Shown: positions 1-10,196, counted from the first letter of the stretch. The stretch is 64,000 bases of DNA from Gammaproteobacteria bacterium (GCA_021773395.1 JAJFKB010000003.1:236071-300070); one strand, 5' to 3'. Numbers and translations: made by a program. Notes: generated by a model not told the origin, from the sequence alone.

Positions 1-1126
1 CGGTTGCATTACCCAGATTTACCAAACGACCCTCTGAAAGCAGAATCAAATAATCGCCTTTGCTTTTATCACGATGAATCCGGTGAACCTGTGGTTTAAT
101 CTCTTCCCATTCCCAGTTATTACGCATAAAGGCAGTATCGATTTCGTGGTCGAAGTGTCCAATATTACAGACCACCGCACCGTTCTTCAGAGTTTGCAGC
201 ATATTTTTGTCACAAACATTGACGTTACCTGTTGTTGTTACGATCAAGTCAGTGCTTTGTAAGAGAGTCTGATCAATCGAATCGATGGTTCCGGCGTTTT
301 CGCCGTTAATATAGGGCGAGGCTAGTTCGAAACCGTCCATGCAGGCTTGCATGGCGCATATAGGGTCAATCTCGCTGACCCGGACTATCATTCCTTCCTG
401 GCGCAATGATTGGGCTGATCCCTTACCCACATCGCCATAGCCGATGACTAAAGCTTTTTTCCCGGAAAGCAGGTGGTCGGTGCCACGCTTGATGGCATCG
501 TTCAGGCTGTGCCGACAACCGTATTTGTTATCGTTTTTGGATTTGGTGACCGAATCATTCACGTTCACAGCAGGAACTTTTAAAGTTCCCTGTTCCAGCA
601 TCTCTAACAGTCGGTGCACCCCGGTGGTAGTTTCCTCTGTGACGCCGTGGATATGATTTAGCATCTCTGGATATTTTTCATGGATGACGGCCGTCAGGTC
701 ACCGCCATCATCGAGTAGCATATTAGCATTCCAGGGTTGTCCGTCTTTGAGAATCGTTTGTTCAATACACCATTCATATTCCTCTTCAGTTTCCCCCTTC
801 CAAGCAAAAACCGGGATACCAGCGGCGGCAATAGCTGCGGCAGCGTGATCCTGTGTTGAAAATATATTGCATGAAGACCAGCGCACATCCGCACCTAAGT
901 CCAGCAGCGTTTCAATCAATACGGCGGTTTGAATGGTCATATGAATGCAGCCAATAATGCGTGCGCCTGCCAATGGTCGTTCTTCTCGATTTTCCTTTCT
1001 TAGGGCCATCAGAGCAGGCATTTCATTTTCGGCTATTTCAATTTCCTTGCGTCCCCAGTCGGCGAGGCTGATGTCGGCGACTTTGTAGTCACGGGCAGAG
1101 GATTGTGTGGTGGCTAAATCGGTCAT
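1..1126 (-). CDS. ahcY: S-adenosylhomocysteinase, N-terminal 375 residues (runs off window start)
   Basis: AhcY hydrolyses S-adenosylhomocysteine to adenosine and homocysteine, which removes the inhibitory product of SAM-dependent methylation. Translation from the ATG at 1124-1126 stays open to the window edge. It shows the family's N-terminal block ([16 protein letters not shown]), the [13 protein letters not shown] substrate block near residue 87 and the NAD-binding GYGDVGKG loop at 229-236. The C-terminus, including the usual KPDRYRY end, lies outside the window. The gene follows metK by 44 bp on the same strand, so the two are probably co-transcribed. That gap is too short for an independent SAH riboswitch; control is more likely at the palindrome upstream of the first gene. 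Confidence 0.97.
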   Translation of the reverse strand, partial: MTDLATTQSSARDYKVADISLADWGRKEIEIAENEMPALMALRKENREERPLAGARIIGCIHMTIQTAVLIETLLDLGADVRWSSCNIFSTQDHAAAAIAAAGIPVFAWKGETEEEYEWCIEQTILKDGQPWNANMLLDDGGDLTAVIHEKYPEMLNHIHGVTEETTTGVHRLLEMLEQGTLKVPAVNVNDSVTKSKNDNKYGCRHSLNDAIKRGTDHLLSGKKALVIGYGDVGKGSAQSLRQEGMIVRVSEIDPICAMQACMDGFELASPYINGENAGTIDSIDQTLLQSTDLIVTTTGNVNVCDKNMLQTLKNGAVVCNIGHFDHEIDTAFMRNNWEWEEIKPQVHRIHRDKSKGDYLILLSEGRLVNLGNAT

Positions 1127-1170
1127 GATAAATGTTCCTGAATAATAAATTAGTTACTATAAATAGTGTC

Positions 1171-2325
1171 TTAAAGCGCCGCGGCAAGCGTTGCAGCTTT
1201 ATCTGTTTTTTCCCAGGTGAAGTCGGCTTCTTCTCGACCAAAATGGCCGTAGGCTGCAGTCGCTCTATAGATAGGCCGTTTCAAATCAAGCATATCGACC
1301 AGACCCGCCGGGCGTAGGTCAAAGTTTTCATTCACCAATTGAGCAATTTTTGCGTCTTCCAGTTTGCCTGTGCCAAAAGTATTAACACTAATCGAGGTAG
1401 GCTCGGCAACGCCGATGGCATAAGAAACTTGAATCTCGCACCGATCAGCCAAACCGGCCGCAACGATATTTTTTGCTACATAGCGCCCGGCATAGGCCGC
1501 AGAACGGTCAACTTTGGATGGGTCCTTTCCGGAGAAAGCGCCGCCACCATGGCGTGCCATTCCACCATAGGTATCCACAATAATTTTGCGTCCTGTCAGA
1601 CCACAATCGCCGACGGGGCCACCTATAATAAACTGACCTGTTGGGTTGATATGATATTTGGTATTCGCATGCAGCCACTCTGCCGGCAATACGTGCTGTA
1701 CAATCTCTTCCATCACCGCTTCACGAATATCATTTTGGCTGACATCTGGATTATGTTGTGTGGAGAGTACAACGGCATCTATTGCCACTGGTTTGCCGTT
1801 CTCGTATCTGAGTGTGACCTGACTTTTCGCATCTGGACGCAACCAGGTCAGAACATTGTGCTTCCGGAGATACGCCTGGCGTTCAACTAATCGATGTGCA
1901 TAGTAGATCGGTGCGGGCATTAGCACGGCTGTCTCATTGGTAGCATAACCGAACATCAGACCCTGGTCCCCGGCACCCTGCTCCTTTGCACTGCCTTCAT
2001 CAACGCCCATAGCAATATCGCCGGATTGCTTACCGATAGCATTCAGCACGGCACAGGACGCTCCGTCAAAACCTACATCTGAGCTGTTATAGCCAATATC
2101 CAGGATGACATTTCGAACTAGATCTTCCAAATCAATATAAGTATCGGTACGTACCTCTCCGGCGATAATAGCCATGCCTGTCTTAACCATGGTTTCAACG
2201 GCTACTCGGGCATTTTTGTCGTCGGCAATAATGGCGTCGAGTACTGCATCGGATATTTGGTCAGCCATTTTGTCTGGGTGCCCTTCAGATACGGATTCGG
2301 ATGTAAACAGGGAATAATCGCTCAT
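1171..2325 (-). CDS. metK: S-adenosylmethionine synthase
   Basis: MetK makes SAM from methionine and ATP in the cytoplasm. The 384-residue product has the normal length. It carries the GHPDK motif at 15-19, the signature GAGDQG at 117-122, and the second signature [17 protein letters not shown] in the last third. It sits between the SahR-like regulator (29 bp upstream) and ahcY (44 bp downstream). The operon therefore covers SAM synthesis, SAH disposal and a regulator that probably senses one of these metabolites. Nothing in the reading frame looks damaged. The identification rests on strong, family-wide motifs. Confidence 0.98.
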   Translation of the reverse strand: MSDYSLFTSESVSEGHPDKMADQISDAVLDAIIADDKNARVAVETMVKTGMAIIAGEVRTDTYIDLEDLVRNVILDIGYNSSDVGFDGASCAVLNAIGKQSGDIAMGVDEGSAKEQGAGDQGLMFGYATNETAVLMPAPIYYAHRLVERQAYLRKHNVLTWLRPDAKSQVTLRYENGKPVAIDAVVLSTQHNPDVSQNDIREAVMEEIVQHVLPAEWLHANTKYHINPTGQFIIGGPVGDCGLTGRKIIVDTYGGMARHGGGAFSGKDPSKVDRSAAYAGRYVAKNIVAAGLADRCEIQVSYAIGVAEPTSISVNTFGTGKLEDAKIAQLVNENFDLRPAGLVDMLDLKRPIYRATAAYGHFGREEADFTWEKTDKAATLAAAL

Positions 2326-2354
2326 AATTTTACTCGTTCATTGTTGATTAAGAG

Positions 2355-3371
2355 TTAGTTAAAAGTTTTTTGGAATAAATGTAGTTGAACCTGAAAACCA
2401 TTACGCAGGCTCAGGTAAAGACTTTGTCGTGCTTCGAGGGCTGCAGCTTCTGCCCAGTGTTGTAACTCTTCTGGTTCAAAACCGAGCCAGATGTCACCAC
2501 AGCTTTCCTTAACCCAGGGTTGGTCATGGGGGCAAAGCTCCGCAATTAGCAAAAAACCGTTGTCTTTTAGTAGCTGACGGACATGCTGAAAGACGGCCGC
2601 TGGTGAAGCGATGTGATGCAATACCATATTACAAACTACCAGGTCGCCTTTAATATGCAGATCGGCTGCATCACTGGGTTCGCCTTCTATAAACTGGATG
2701 TTGGTGAGTTGCTGTTGAACCGTTTTGTTTTTGGCAAGTGCCAACATACTGGAGGAGTTATCCACCGCAACTACTTGGCCGAACAGTGTCGCTAGCTCAA
2801 CCAGGTAATCGCCTTCTCCGGGACCAATTTCAATAGCGGTTGCTCCCCTTTCAAGTCCAGTCAGTTTGACAAGCTCCTGAATGTTGGCGACATATTGTGA
2901 ATTTTCCGTGATCAAAGCTTGATGCTCTTTAAATTTATTTGCATTTTTGGCAAAAAATTCTAATGAAGAGCGTGATCGTTCCTCCCTGATCATATCCATA
3001 CGCGAGATGATATCGGGCTCAATGGGTAACTGATCGACACTTACAAAAAGTGCACGTATAAAACCTGCCAGTGAGTTATCAGAAGTCAACAATGGCCGGC
3101 GATAAAAAATAGAATTTCCTTCGCGTCGGGTTGCGGCTAAACCAGCTTGTGCGAGAACCTTAAGGTGATGACTCAGTTTCGGTTGCGCCATGCTCAGGAT
3201 ACGACAGAGTTCCAGCACACCATATGATTCCGTGCGCATAATCCGCAGAATCCTCAGTCTCAACGGATCAGAAGCAGCTTTGCAGGCGCGTGCCAAAAAG
3301 GCTTCCCCCAGATCAGCCGTTTCCAACGGATCTGTTTTGTTTGAATTATCCTGTGGCAGAGAGTTTTCCAT
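2355..3371 (-). CDS. ArsR-type HTH regulator fused to a class I methyltransferase domain (SahR-like)
   Basis: The 338-residue protein has two parts. Residues about 22-110 form an ArsR winged helix (recognition region QPKLSHHLKVLAQAGLA near 63-79). Residues about 140-338 form a class I SAM-binding Rossmann domain with motif I EIGPGEG at 181-187. It lacks the paired cysteines expected of a metal-sensing ArsR. ArsR proteins of this fused type next to metK/ahcY are known in Proteobacteria as SahR-like regulators of the methionine cycle, where SAH is the signal. Here the methyltransferase fold most likely serves as the ligand pocket, which is inference. The gene leads the metK-ahcY operon and starts 35 bp inside a 34-bp palindrome, so autoregulation is likely. 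Whether it also methylates anything cannot be told from sequence. Confidence 0.85.
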   Translation of the reverse strand: MENSLPQDNSNKTDPLETADLGEAFLARACKAASDPLRLRILRIMRTESYGVLELCRILSMAQPKLSHHLKVLAQAGLAATRREGNSIFYRRPLLTSDNSLAGFIRALFVSVDQLPIEPDIISRMDMIREERSRSSLEFFAKNANKFKEHQALITENSQYVANIQELVKLTGLERGATAIEIGPGEGDYLVELATLFGQVVAVDNSSSMLALAKNKTVQQQLTNIQFIEGEPSDAADLHIKGDLVVCNMVLHHIASPAAVFQHVRQLLKDNGFLLIAELCPHDQPWVKESCGDIWLGFEPEELQHWAEAAALEARQSLYLSLRNGFQVQLHLFQKTFN

Positions 3372-3406
3372 AGTCGTGCAGTTATAGCATTGAGTAAGCG
3401 ATTAAT

Positions 3407-3440
3407 CAAATCTATATCAAAATATTTTGATATAGATTTG
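3407..3440. promoter_or_regulatory. 34-bp perfect palindrome, probable operator of the ArsR-methyltransferase regulator
   Basis: The half site CAAATCTATATCAAAAT (3407-3423) is followed directly by its exact reverse complement (3424-3440), with no spacer. It lies between the divergent regulator-metK-ahcY operon (start 3371) and tkt (start 3611). It is 35 bp from the regulator start and 170 bp from tkt. The ATATCAAA/TTTGATAT core has the shape I associate with SahR-type sites, but that match is from memory. The position fits repression of the methyl-cycle operon by blocking its promoter. Confidence 0.8.
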
Positions 3441-3610
3441 GGGCTGCCTAACGAGTTACGTAGCCGGTTGGGTGAGTAGAAAGCTAAATTAAGGCTACTC
3501 GTCATAATTAGTTGGCAGTTTTGTAAAGTTAAATTTGATGCTTTGACTCAGTTAGGTGAAAATAGGCGGCTTTCAAAATTAGCAGACTATGCTGCCAAAA
3601 GAGGTTTAAT

Positions 3611-5617
3611 ATGTCATCCCCTTCCGCTTCGCGAAATCAATTAGCCAATGCCGTGCGCGCCTTGAGTATGGACGCCGTGCAAAAAGCCAACTCGGGGCAT
3701 CCTGGTGCGCCCATGGGTATGGCTGATATCGCGGAAGTTCTCTGGAATGATTTCCTGATTCATAATCCTAAAAATCCAGATTGGCCGAACCGTGATCGTT
3801 TTGTACTTTCGAATGGCCATGGATCCATGCTGCTATACTCTTTGCTGCATCTCACCGGTTACGAATTGAGTATTGACGATGTGAAAAACTTTCGTCAATT
3901 GCATTCAAAAACGCCGGGACACCCGGAGCATGGTTATGCGCCAGGTGTTGAAACTACTACCGGGCCGCTGGGCCAGGGCATAGCGAACGCAGTGGGCATG
4001 GCGCTCGCCGAAAAAGTGCTGGCAGCTCAGTTTAATGAACCAGATCACACAATTGTCGATCACCACACCTATGTATTCCTGGGTGACGGCTGTTTGATGG
4101 AAGGGATCTCCCATGAAGTCTGTTCGCTGGCGGGGACGCATGGGCTTGGTAAGCTGATTGCGATCTACGATGACAATGGCATCTCCATCGACGGACAGGT
4201 TCAGGGGTGGTTTACCGATGACACGGCCAAGCGTTTTGAAGCCTATGGCTGGCAGGTCATAGCCCATGTTGACGGTCATGATCCGGAGGAAGTACAGATA
4301 GCGTTGAAAACAGCGCGAGCAAATACGCAGCAGCCAACGTTGATATGTTGCCAGACGATTATTGGATTTGGTGCGCCAAACAAACAGGGTACCGAAAGTG
4401 TGCATGGTGCAGCGCTGGGTGCCCAAGAGGTGCAGGCGGCACGTGACAATCTGGGATGGAATTATGCGCCTTTTGAAGTGCCGGATGATATCTATACGGG
4501 TTGGAATGCTGTTGCTAAAGGTGCTCAGGCTGAAAGTGAATGGCAGCAGCTGTTTGACAGTTACGCTACGGCTTATCCGCAGAAAGCAGCTGAGTTTGTG
4601 CGTCGCAGCAAGGGGCAGTTACCGGAAAATTTCACCGAAATTGCGCAGCAGTACATTAAACAGGTTCAGGCCGCTGGAGAAAAAGTAGCGACGCGTAAGG
4701 CATCGCAGAACTGTTTGAATACTTTTGCGCCCGTTTTGCCAGAGATGTTAGGAGGGTCTGCGGATTTAACCGGCTCCAACCTCACTAACTGGAGTGGTTC
4801 GCAGCCGTTAACGCGGGAAAATGCAGAAGGCAACTACGTCTATTATGGAGTGCGTGAGTTCGGCATGTCGGCCATTATGAATGGCGTCGCGCTGCACGGT
4901 GGTTTTATCCCCTATGGCGGTACCTTCCTGATGTTTATGGAATATGCGCGTAATGCTGTACGCATGGCAGCGCTAATGAAACTAAGGAGCATCTTTGTCT
5001 ATACCCATGATTCGATCGGATTGGGTGAAGATGGCCCTACCCACCAGGCGGTGGAACAACTGACGGCACTGCGCGCTACGCCGAATATGTCGGTATGGCG
5101 ACCCTGTGATACGGTGGAATCTGCCGTGGCTTGGCAGCGAGCGATCGAAAAACAGGATGGCCCCAGCGCTCTCATATTCTCGCGCCAGGGGTTACCCGTA
5201 ATGCCGCGTAGCGATGCGCTGCTGGCAGATGTACAAAAAGGCGGTTATATCCTCAGAGATTGTGCTCAAACTCCTGTTGCCATCGTGATTGCGACTGGGT
5301 CAGAGGTTGAGATAGCAATGGCCGCAGTTGAACAGTTGCAGGCGCAGGATGTTCAGGTAAGGTTGGTTTCCATGCCTTCCGTCGATCATTTTGAAGCGCA
5401 GGACGATAATTACCGGGAAAGTGTCATACCTTCCAGTATAGCGGCAAGGGTTACGGTAGAAGCATCACATCAAGATTATTGGTTTAAGTACGCGGGTCTA
5501 AACGGGCGCGTGATCGGAATGAACAGCTTTGGTGAGTCAGCACCTGGTGATCAGTTAATGGAATATTTCGGCTTTACTGTCGAGAATATTGTGCAAAGCG
5601 TCAAGGCGGTTCTCTAG
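3611..5617 (+). CDS. tkt: Transketolase
   Basis: Transketolase moves two-carbon units between sugar phosphates in the pentose phosphate pathway, using thiamine diphosphate and a divalent metal. The 668-residue length is typical. Visible landmarks are the N-terminal [19 protein letters not shown] block, the cofactor-binding segment [13 protein letters not shown] continuing to the DDNGISIDG loop, and the C-terminal pyrimidine-domain residues FIPYGGTF and [14 protein letters not shown]. It opens a plus-strand carbon block and is followed 14 bp later by epd, so coupled expression is likely. The divergent neighbour is the methyl-cycle operon, and both could be affected by a regulator bound at the shared intergenic palindrome. 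Confidence 0.98.
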   Translation: MSSPSASRNQLANAVRALSMDAVQKANSGHPGAPMGMADIAEVLWNDFLIHNPKNPDWPNRDRFVLSNGHGSMLLYSLLHLTGYELSIDDVKNFRQLHSKTPGHPEHGYAPGVETTTGPLGQGIANAVGMALAEKVLAAQFNEPDHTIVDHHTYVFLGDGCLMEGISHEVCSLAGTHGLGKLIAIYDDNGISIDGQVQGWFTDDTAKRFEAYGWQVIAHVDGHDPEEVQIALKTARANTQQPTLICCQTIIGFGAPNKQGTESVHGAALGAQEVQAARDNLGWNYAPFEVPDDIYTGWNAVAKGAQAESEWQQLFDSYATAYPQKAAEFVRRSKGQLPENFTEIAQQYIKQVQAAGEKVATRKASQNCLNTFAPVLPEMLGGSADLTGSNLTNWSGSQPLTRENAEGNYVYYGVREFGMSAIMNGVALHGGFIPYGGTFLMFMEYARNAVRMAALMKLRSIFVYTHDSIGLGEDGPTHQAVEQLTALRATPNMSVWRPCDTVESAVAWQRAIEKQDGPSALIFSRQGLPVMPRSDALLADVQKGGYILRDCAQTPVAIVIATGSEVEIAMAAVEQLQAQDVQVRLVSMPSVDHFEAQDDNYRESVIPSSIAARVTVEASHQDYWFKYAGLNGRVIGMNSFGESAPGDQLMEYFGFTVENIVQSVKAVL

Positions 5618-5631
5618 GTGAAAATCAAGTC

Positions 5632-6648
5632 ATGGCCTATCGCCTAGCAATCAATGGATATGGTCGTATTGGCCGTTGTGTGCTGCGGGCATTTTATGAG
5701 TCTGCACATCAGCACGATATGGAAATCGTCGCTATCAACGAGTTGGCTGATATTGAGACCATTGCGCACCTCACCAAATATGATTCGACTCATGGGCGAT
5801 TTGCAGGCCAGGTTCGGGTAGAGGGTGAGGCGCTATTTGTAAACGAAGACAGGATTCCTGTTACTCATTTCGAACAGCGCGACCATTTGTCCTGGGGAGA
5901 CTATGCGGTTGACCTGGTGTTGGAATGTTCAGGTAGCTTTAATGACAGGCGCTCTGCTGAAGAGCACTTAGCCTGCGGCGCCAAACGGGTCCTGTTTTCT
6001 CAGCCTGCAGAATCCTGTGTCGATGCCACGATTGTATTTGGCGTTAATGAGAACAGCCTGAAACCAAGTGATACAGTGATCTCGAATGCATCCTGTACCA
6101 CCAACTGCATTGTCCCTGTTATTCGTTGCCTGAACCAGGGAGTTGGTATTGAGCTTGGCCACGTTACCACTATCCACTCGGCGATGAATGATCAACCAGT
6201 GATCGATGCCTACCACCACACGGACTTACGTCGTACTCGCAGTGCCGGCAGCTCCATTATTCCGGTCGAAACACAGTTGGCCAAAGGTATTGGTCGAGTG
6301 TTACCGGAATTCGAAGATAAGTTTACAGCCTCGGCGATGCGCGTTCCTACGGTTAATGTTTCCATCATGGATCTGACGATGGTGATGAGCCGTGATACCA
6401 GTGCGCAGGAGATTAACGGACTTTTAAAAATTGCGGCCCAAGGAAGTCTGTCCGGTATTCTCGGTTACACTGACGAACTGCTGGCATCCTGTGATTTTAA
6501 TCATGACGTTCGCTCATCGATAGTTGATGGTGGACAAACTTGCGTGACTGGCGAGCGGCTAGTAAAAGTAATGGCCTGGTTTGACAACGAGTGGGGTTTC
6601 GCCAATCGTATGCTGGATGTCGCGTTGGTTTTGAAAAATTTAGCATAG
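5632..6648 (+). CDS. epd: D-erythrose-4-phosphate dehydrogenase (GAPDH family)
   Basis: This enzyme oxidises erythrose 4-phosphate to 4-phosphoerythronate, the first step of the DXP-dependent pyridoxal phosphate route. The product has 338 residues, an NAD-binding GYGRIGR near the N-terminus, the catalytic cysteine in SNASCTTNC, and the C-terminal WFDNEWGFANRM. Placement after tkt, which makes erythrose 4-phosphate, and before pgk matches the epd-pgk-fba order known in gammaproteobacteria. The distinction from a plain GAPDH rests on Epd-type stretches such as AINELAD, LTKYDSTHGRF and TIHSAMNDQPVIDAYH. Side activity on glyceraldehyde 3-phosphate cannot be excluded. Confidence 0.93.
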   Translation: MAYRLAINGYGRIGRCVLRAFYESAHQHDMEIVAINELADIETIAHLTKYDSTHGRFAGQVRVEGEALFVNEDRIPVTHFEQRDHLSWGDYAVDLVLECSGSFNDRRSAEEHLACGAKRVLFSQPAESCVDATIVFGVNENSLKPSDTVISNASCTTNCIVPVIRCLNQGVGIELGHVTTIHSAMNDQPVIDAYHHTDLRRTRSAGSSIIPVETQLAKGIGRVLPEFEDKFTASAMRVPTVNVSIMDLTMVMSRDTSAQEINGLLKIAAQGSLSGILGYTDELLASCDFNHDVRSSIVDGGQTCVTGERLVKVMAWFDNEWGFANRMLDVALVLKNLA

Positions 6649-6706
6649 TTTTTCGCGTAGTTATAAACATAGTTATAAGCAAAGTTAAGAGTTAAGGAAT
6701 ATTAAG

Positions 6707-7882
6707 ATGTCTGTACTAAACATGGCTGATCTGGAGTTGTCAGGTAAACGCGTATTGATACGCGAAGATCTGAATGTGCCGATCAAGGATGGCAGGGTCG
6801 TCAGTGATGCACGAATCCGAGCAGCTTTGCCTACCCTGGAGCTAGCCCTGAAAGCTGGAGCGCAGGTGATCGTCATGTCTCATTTAGGGCGCCCCAAGGA
6901 AGGTGTAGCGGTGGATCAACAGCACGAATTTTCTCTGCAGCCGGTGGCTGAACATTTGTCCACCTTGCTGGCAAGACCAGTGCGTTTTGAGCGGGACTGG
7001 CTGGATGGCGTCACCGCTGATGCCGGAGAGTTGGTTGTTGTGGAAAATGTCAGGTTCAATCTGGGTGAAAAAGCGAATGACGATGGGTTGGCTAAAAAAA
7101 TGGCGGCGCTATGCGATATTTTTGTGATGGATGCTTTTGGCACGGCGCATCGCGCACAGGCGTCTACCTGCGGTGTTGCCAGATATGCGCCGGTGGCTTG
7201 CGCAGGTCCACTGCTGGTCAAGGAGCTGAATGCTCTTGATCAGGCATTAGCGAATCCGCAGCGGCCGATGGTAGCCATTGTGGGAGGCTCCAAGGTGTCC
7301 ACTAAACTGTCTGTATTGGATGCCTTGTCAGCGCGCGTAGACCAGCTCATTGTCGGCGGCGGCATCGCAAATACCTTTCTGGCGGCGGTCGGTCAGCCGG
7401 TTGGCAAATCGCTCTGTGAGCATGAATTGCTTCAGGACGCCAGAGCATTAATGGAGAAAACACAAATACCCATACCAACGGATGTGGTGGTGGCTAAGGA
7501 ATTTAATGAATCTGCGTTGGCCACCTTGAAAGCGGTTGGCGATGTGGAAGCGGATGACATGATTTTGGATATTGGCCCAGACACAGCAAAAAATCTGGCT
7601 GCTATTTTGAAACAGGCAAAAACGATCATCTGGAACGGGCCGGTGGGTGTATTTGAATTTGATCAATTTGGTCAGGGTACGGCTACTTTGGCAAAAGCGA
7701 TCGCCGAAAGTGATGCTTTTTCGATAGCCGGGGGTGGCGATACGCTGGCCGCAGTCGACAAATACGGTATAGCGGATCAGATTTCCTATATTTCAACCGG
7801 CGGTGGTGCGTTTTTGGAATATGTGGAAGGTAAAGCGCTGCCCGCTGTCGCTATGCTTGAAAAACGTGCTGCGCAAGGGTAG
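6707..7882 (+). CDS. pgk: Phosphoglycerate kinase
   Basis: Pgk transfers the acyl phosphate of 1,3-bisphosphoglycerate to ADP in glycolysis and acts in reverse in gluconeogenesis. The 391-residue protein has the substrate-binding signature [15 protein letters not shown] near the N-terminus, SHLGRPKEG, the hinge-proximal [10 protein letters not shown], and the nucleotide-loop [13 protein letters not shown] near the C-terminus. It follows epd by 58 bp and precedes the class I aldolase. A plausible ribosome site (TAAGGA) lies upstream of the ATG. Length and motifs are ordinary for a bacterial enzyme. Confidence 0.98.
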   Translation: MSVLNMADLELSGKRVLIREDLNVPIKDGRVVSDARIRAALPTLELALKAGAQVIVMSHLGRPKEGVAVDQQHEFSLQPVAEHLSTLLARPVRFERDWLDGVTADAGELVVVENVRFNLGEKANDDGLAKKMAALCDIFVMDAFGTAHRAQASTCGVARYAPVACAGPLLVKELNALDQALANPQRPMVAIVGGSKVSTKLSVLDALSARVDQLIVGGGIANTFLAAVGQPVGKSLCEHELLQDARALMEKTQIPIPTDVVVAKEFNESALATLKAVGDVEADDMILDIGPDTAKNLAAILKQAKTIIWNGPVGVFEFDQFGQGTATLAKAIAESDAFSIAGGGDTLAAVDKYGIADQISYISTGGGAFLEYVEGKALPAVAMLEKRAAQG

Positions 7883-7974
7883 CGGACCAGCCTGTATTCT
7901 TAACCTTTTTCCATCTGGTCTGGTACTATAAGTGAGATCCACTTGATCTGGCAACATCTAGCCGGGAGACGACC

Positions 7975-8997
7975 ATGACTGTAACGAAGGAACTACAGGA
8001 TACCATTCAGGCAATGGCGGTGCGTGGCAAAGGGATTTTGGCTGCAGATGAAAGCACCAATACCATTGCCAAGCGATTTGCCGATATTGGTGCAGAGTCC
8101 ACTGAGCACAGCCGCTGTTGTTATCGCTCATTACTGCTTTCTACACCCAAGCTGGGTGATTTTATCAGCGGTGTTATACTCTTTGAGGAAACGCTGGAGC
8201 AGAGCTGCAGCATCGATGGAACTCCGATACCCCATTTGGCGCAGAGCCAAAATATTGTCCCCGGGATTAAAGTCGATAAGGGCTTGACCACGTTAGCCAA
8301 TTGCCCTGGGGAGCAGGTGACACAGGGGTTGGATGGTCTGCGTGAACGCCTTACCCGTTATAAATCGGCAGGCGCACGTTTTGCAAAATGGCGGAATGTT
8401 TATCATATAGCAGAGAATACGCCCAGCCAGCGAGCATTGACAATCAATGCGGAAATGTTGGCGCGATATGCTGCACTTTGTCAGGAGCAGGGAATCGTTC
8501 CGATTGTTGAGCCGGAAGTACTGATTAATGGGTCGCATGATATAGACAGCGCGGCGGTTGCGACTGAAGCGGCCATTCAGACGCTTTATCAGGCGCTGTA
8601 TCGACATGGAGTGGTATTGGAGCACACGATATTGAAGCCGAATATGGTAGTGCCGGGAAAGGACAATGGGACTAAGGTCAGCTCCGAGCAGGTAGCGGAC
8701 TATACGCTCAAAGTTTTACGGCGTGCGGTGCCAGCCGCCGTTCCAATGATAGCTTTTTTGTCCGGCGGCTTATCGCCTGCAAAGTCAGATGCTTATCTTA
8801 GTGCTATTAACCAGCAAGAAGCCCCTTGGGTGCTTAGTTATTCATATGGACGTGCGTTGCAGCAGGAGGCGCTGCATGCGTGGGGTGGCAAAGAGGAGAA
8901 CTGGCAAGAGGCGCAGGAAACGCTCTACCGACGGGCAGCCTTAACCGGCGCGGCGCAAAGAGGCGCCTATCGGCCGGAAATGGAAAATACCGATTAG
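7975..8997 (+). CDS. fba: Fructose-bisphosphate aldolase, class I (Schiff-base type)
   Basis: Aldolase interconverts fructose 1,6-bisphosphate with glyceraldehyde 3-phosphate and dihydroxyacetone phosphate. This 340-residue protein is the animal/plant-like class I enzyme, not the zinc class II FbaA. It starts with GKGILAADESTNTIAKRF and holds the Schiff-base lysine in ILKPNMVVPG (Lys221 by my count). The C-terminal LSGGLSPAKSDAYL segment is also typical. It lies 92 bp after pgk. Pseudomonads and relatives carry an aldolase at this spot, so context and class agree. No zinc-ligand histidine motif of class II is present. Confidence 0.95.
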   Translation: MTVTKELQDTIQAMAVRGKGILAADESTNTIAKRFADIGAESTEHSRCCYRSLLLSTPKLGDFISGVILFEETLEQSCSIDGTPIPHLAQSQNIVPGIKVDKGLTTLANCPGEQVTQGLDGLRERLTRYKSAGARFAKWRNVYHIAENTPSQRALTINAEMLARYAALCQEQGIVPIVEPEVLINGSHDIDSAAVATEAAIQTLYQALYRHGVVLEHTILKPNMVVPGKDNGTKVSSEQVADYTLKVLRRAVPAAVPMIAFLSGGLSPAKSDAYLSAINQQEAPWVLSYSYGRALQQEALHAWGGKEENWQEAQETLYRRAALTGAAQRGAYRPEMENTD

Positions 8998-9048
8998 TTA
9001 ATCAAAGGCAGCGCCCTTGGGCTTTGCCTGGCAAATAAGGGAACTCTT

Positions 9049-10017
9049 GTGTCCTCGGCTTTGAATTGGGATACGTACAGCATTCAAAGGCAATGGCAGC
9101 CGATTGATTTCGATAGCCCTACCAGCTTGTCGCCCATAGAAAGGGAGTACTGCCAATTTTATGGGCTTGATTTCGAAAATGAATTCACGCGCTTTGTGCA
9201 TGCTTTTGGCTATTGCGAGGTTGCGGACTTTCGTTTGGCAACCCATTATTTTCGCCCGCGAATGGGGTTGTCCAAGGGAACCATGGTGTTGCTGCATGGC
9301 TATTTTGACCATTCGGGTTTGTTTATCCATCTGATACGCTTTTGTCTGGAGCGAGATCTATCGGTTGTTATTTATGATCTGCCCGGACATGGCCTGTCGA
9401 CAGGAGAGCCGGCGGGTATTGATGGGTTTCATCACTACGTTGATATTCTGCATCACTACATACCCTGGTGTCAGCGAAATTTTGATGAGCCGCTTTATTT
9501 ATTGGGACAAAGTACCGGCGGTGCAATCGCGATGGCGTATCTCATGGAGAAGGGGTTCACGCGTACGAATTCGCCTTTTAAAAATGTCTTTTTGCTGGCA
9601 CCACTGGTGCGGCCGGTGCAATGGAAGAAACTGATATGGTTATACAAGGTATCAAAACACTGGGCTAAAAGCGTGCAGCGCAAATTTATGGACTGTTCCC
9701 ATGACGAACAGTTTATTAAATTTCTTCAAACCGGTGATCCTCTGCAGTATCAAAGAGTTCCTCTGTCCTGGGTCACATCACTGATAAACTGGGCGAATGA
9801 CTTCGAAAAGGTTGCGCCTTCATTACTGTCGCCCATTGTTATTCAGGGCGGCGAAGATAGTACCATCGATTGGCGGTATAACCTGTCGATCATTGATCGG
9901 AAATTTGATCGGCCTCAAATACACTATTTCCCTCAGGCAAGGCACCATTTGGTGAATGAGTCCGTCGAAATTCGGAATCGTGTGTTTCAGATTTTAGAGG
10001 CCAATATAGTTATCTGA
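9049..10017 (+). CDS. Alpha/beta hydrolase (lysophospholipase/monoglyceride lipase-like)
   Basis: The 322-residue protein is a serine hydrolase of the alpha/beta fold. It has an oxyanion-region LLHGYFDHSG, a nucleophile elbow GQSTGG at 153-158 (Ser155), an acid residue in the GGEDSTIDW segment and a catalytic histidine in ARHHLVNE near the C-terminus. There is no signal peptide, so it is probably cytoplasmic or loosely membrane-associated. The start is GTG at 9049, 51 bp after fba and preceded by AAGGGAA. It resembles the hydrolase_4/Abhydrolase_6 group that acts on lysophospholipids or acylglycerols. The substrate cannot be assigned. It may be read through from fba, since no terminator is seen between them. 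Confidence 0.8.
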   Translation: MSSALNWDTYSIQRQWQPIDFDSPTSLSPIEREYCQFYGLDFENEFTRFVHAFGYCEVADFRLATHYFRPRMGLSKGTMVLLHGYFDHSGLFIHLIRFCLERDLSVVIYDLPGHGLSTGEPAGIDGFHHYVDILHHYIPWCQRNFDEPLYLLGQSTGGAIAMAYLMEKGFTRTNSPFKNVFLLAPLVRPVQWKKLIWLYKVSKHWAKSVQRKFMDCSHDEQFIKFLQTGDPLQYQRVPLSWVTSLINWANDFEKVAPSLLSPIVIQGGEDSTIDWRYNLSIIDRKFDRPQIHYFPQARHHLVNESVEIRNRVFQILEANIVI

Positions 10018-10059
10018 GCTGACCACGGTCTATAAGTGTTGTACCCCCTAGTTATAACG

Positions 10060-10087
10060 TTGGCCCTTAAAAACAACTTTTTATAGA
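10060..10087 (+). promoter_or_regulatory. Candidate sigma-70 promoter for a small RNA
   Basis: TTGGCC (10060-10065) and TATAGA (10082-10087) are 16 bp apart, in DNA that has no reading frame. A start near 10094 would lead to the strong terminator at 10171-10196. This is pattern matching by eye only. Confidence 0.4.
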
Positions 10088-10093
10088 GGAAAA

Positions 10094-10196
10094 TATCATT
10101 TCACAACTGTTTTGTTCAGGCATAGAATCGGTACTGTACATAACCTCCCCGGGTAAAACCCAGGGCAGCCGGGCCTCTCTCGAGGCCCTTTCTTTT
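10094..10196 (+). ncRNA. Candidate small RNA of about 103 nt
   Basis: A promoter-like pair (10060-10087) and a strong intrinsic terminator (10171-10196) enclose about 100 nt without a reading frame, in a 446-bp gap between the hydrolase and the GT-C-like gene. The interior has an unpaired A/U-rich 5' part, then CCTCCCC (10145-10150 region) next to a GGGTAAAACCC hairpin, then the terminator stem. A C-rich patch of this type could pair with Shine-Dalgarno sequences. I do not recognise it as Spot 42, 6S, RsmZ or CrcZ. It could also be the 3' end of the hydrolase transcript. Confidence 0.4.
10171..10196 (+). terminator. Rho-independent terminator
   Basis: A 7-bp perfect stem GGGCCTC/GAGGCCC with a 4-nt loop (10171-10188) is followed by TTTCTTTT (10189-10196). 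It ends either the hydrolase transcript or the candidate small RNA. Confidence 0.85.

Noticed and set aside
1127-1170. Possible SAH riboswitch before ahcY
   Set aside because: The gap between metK and ahcY is only 44 bp with no room for the conserved pseudoknot. The palindrome upstream of the operon is a better explanation.
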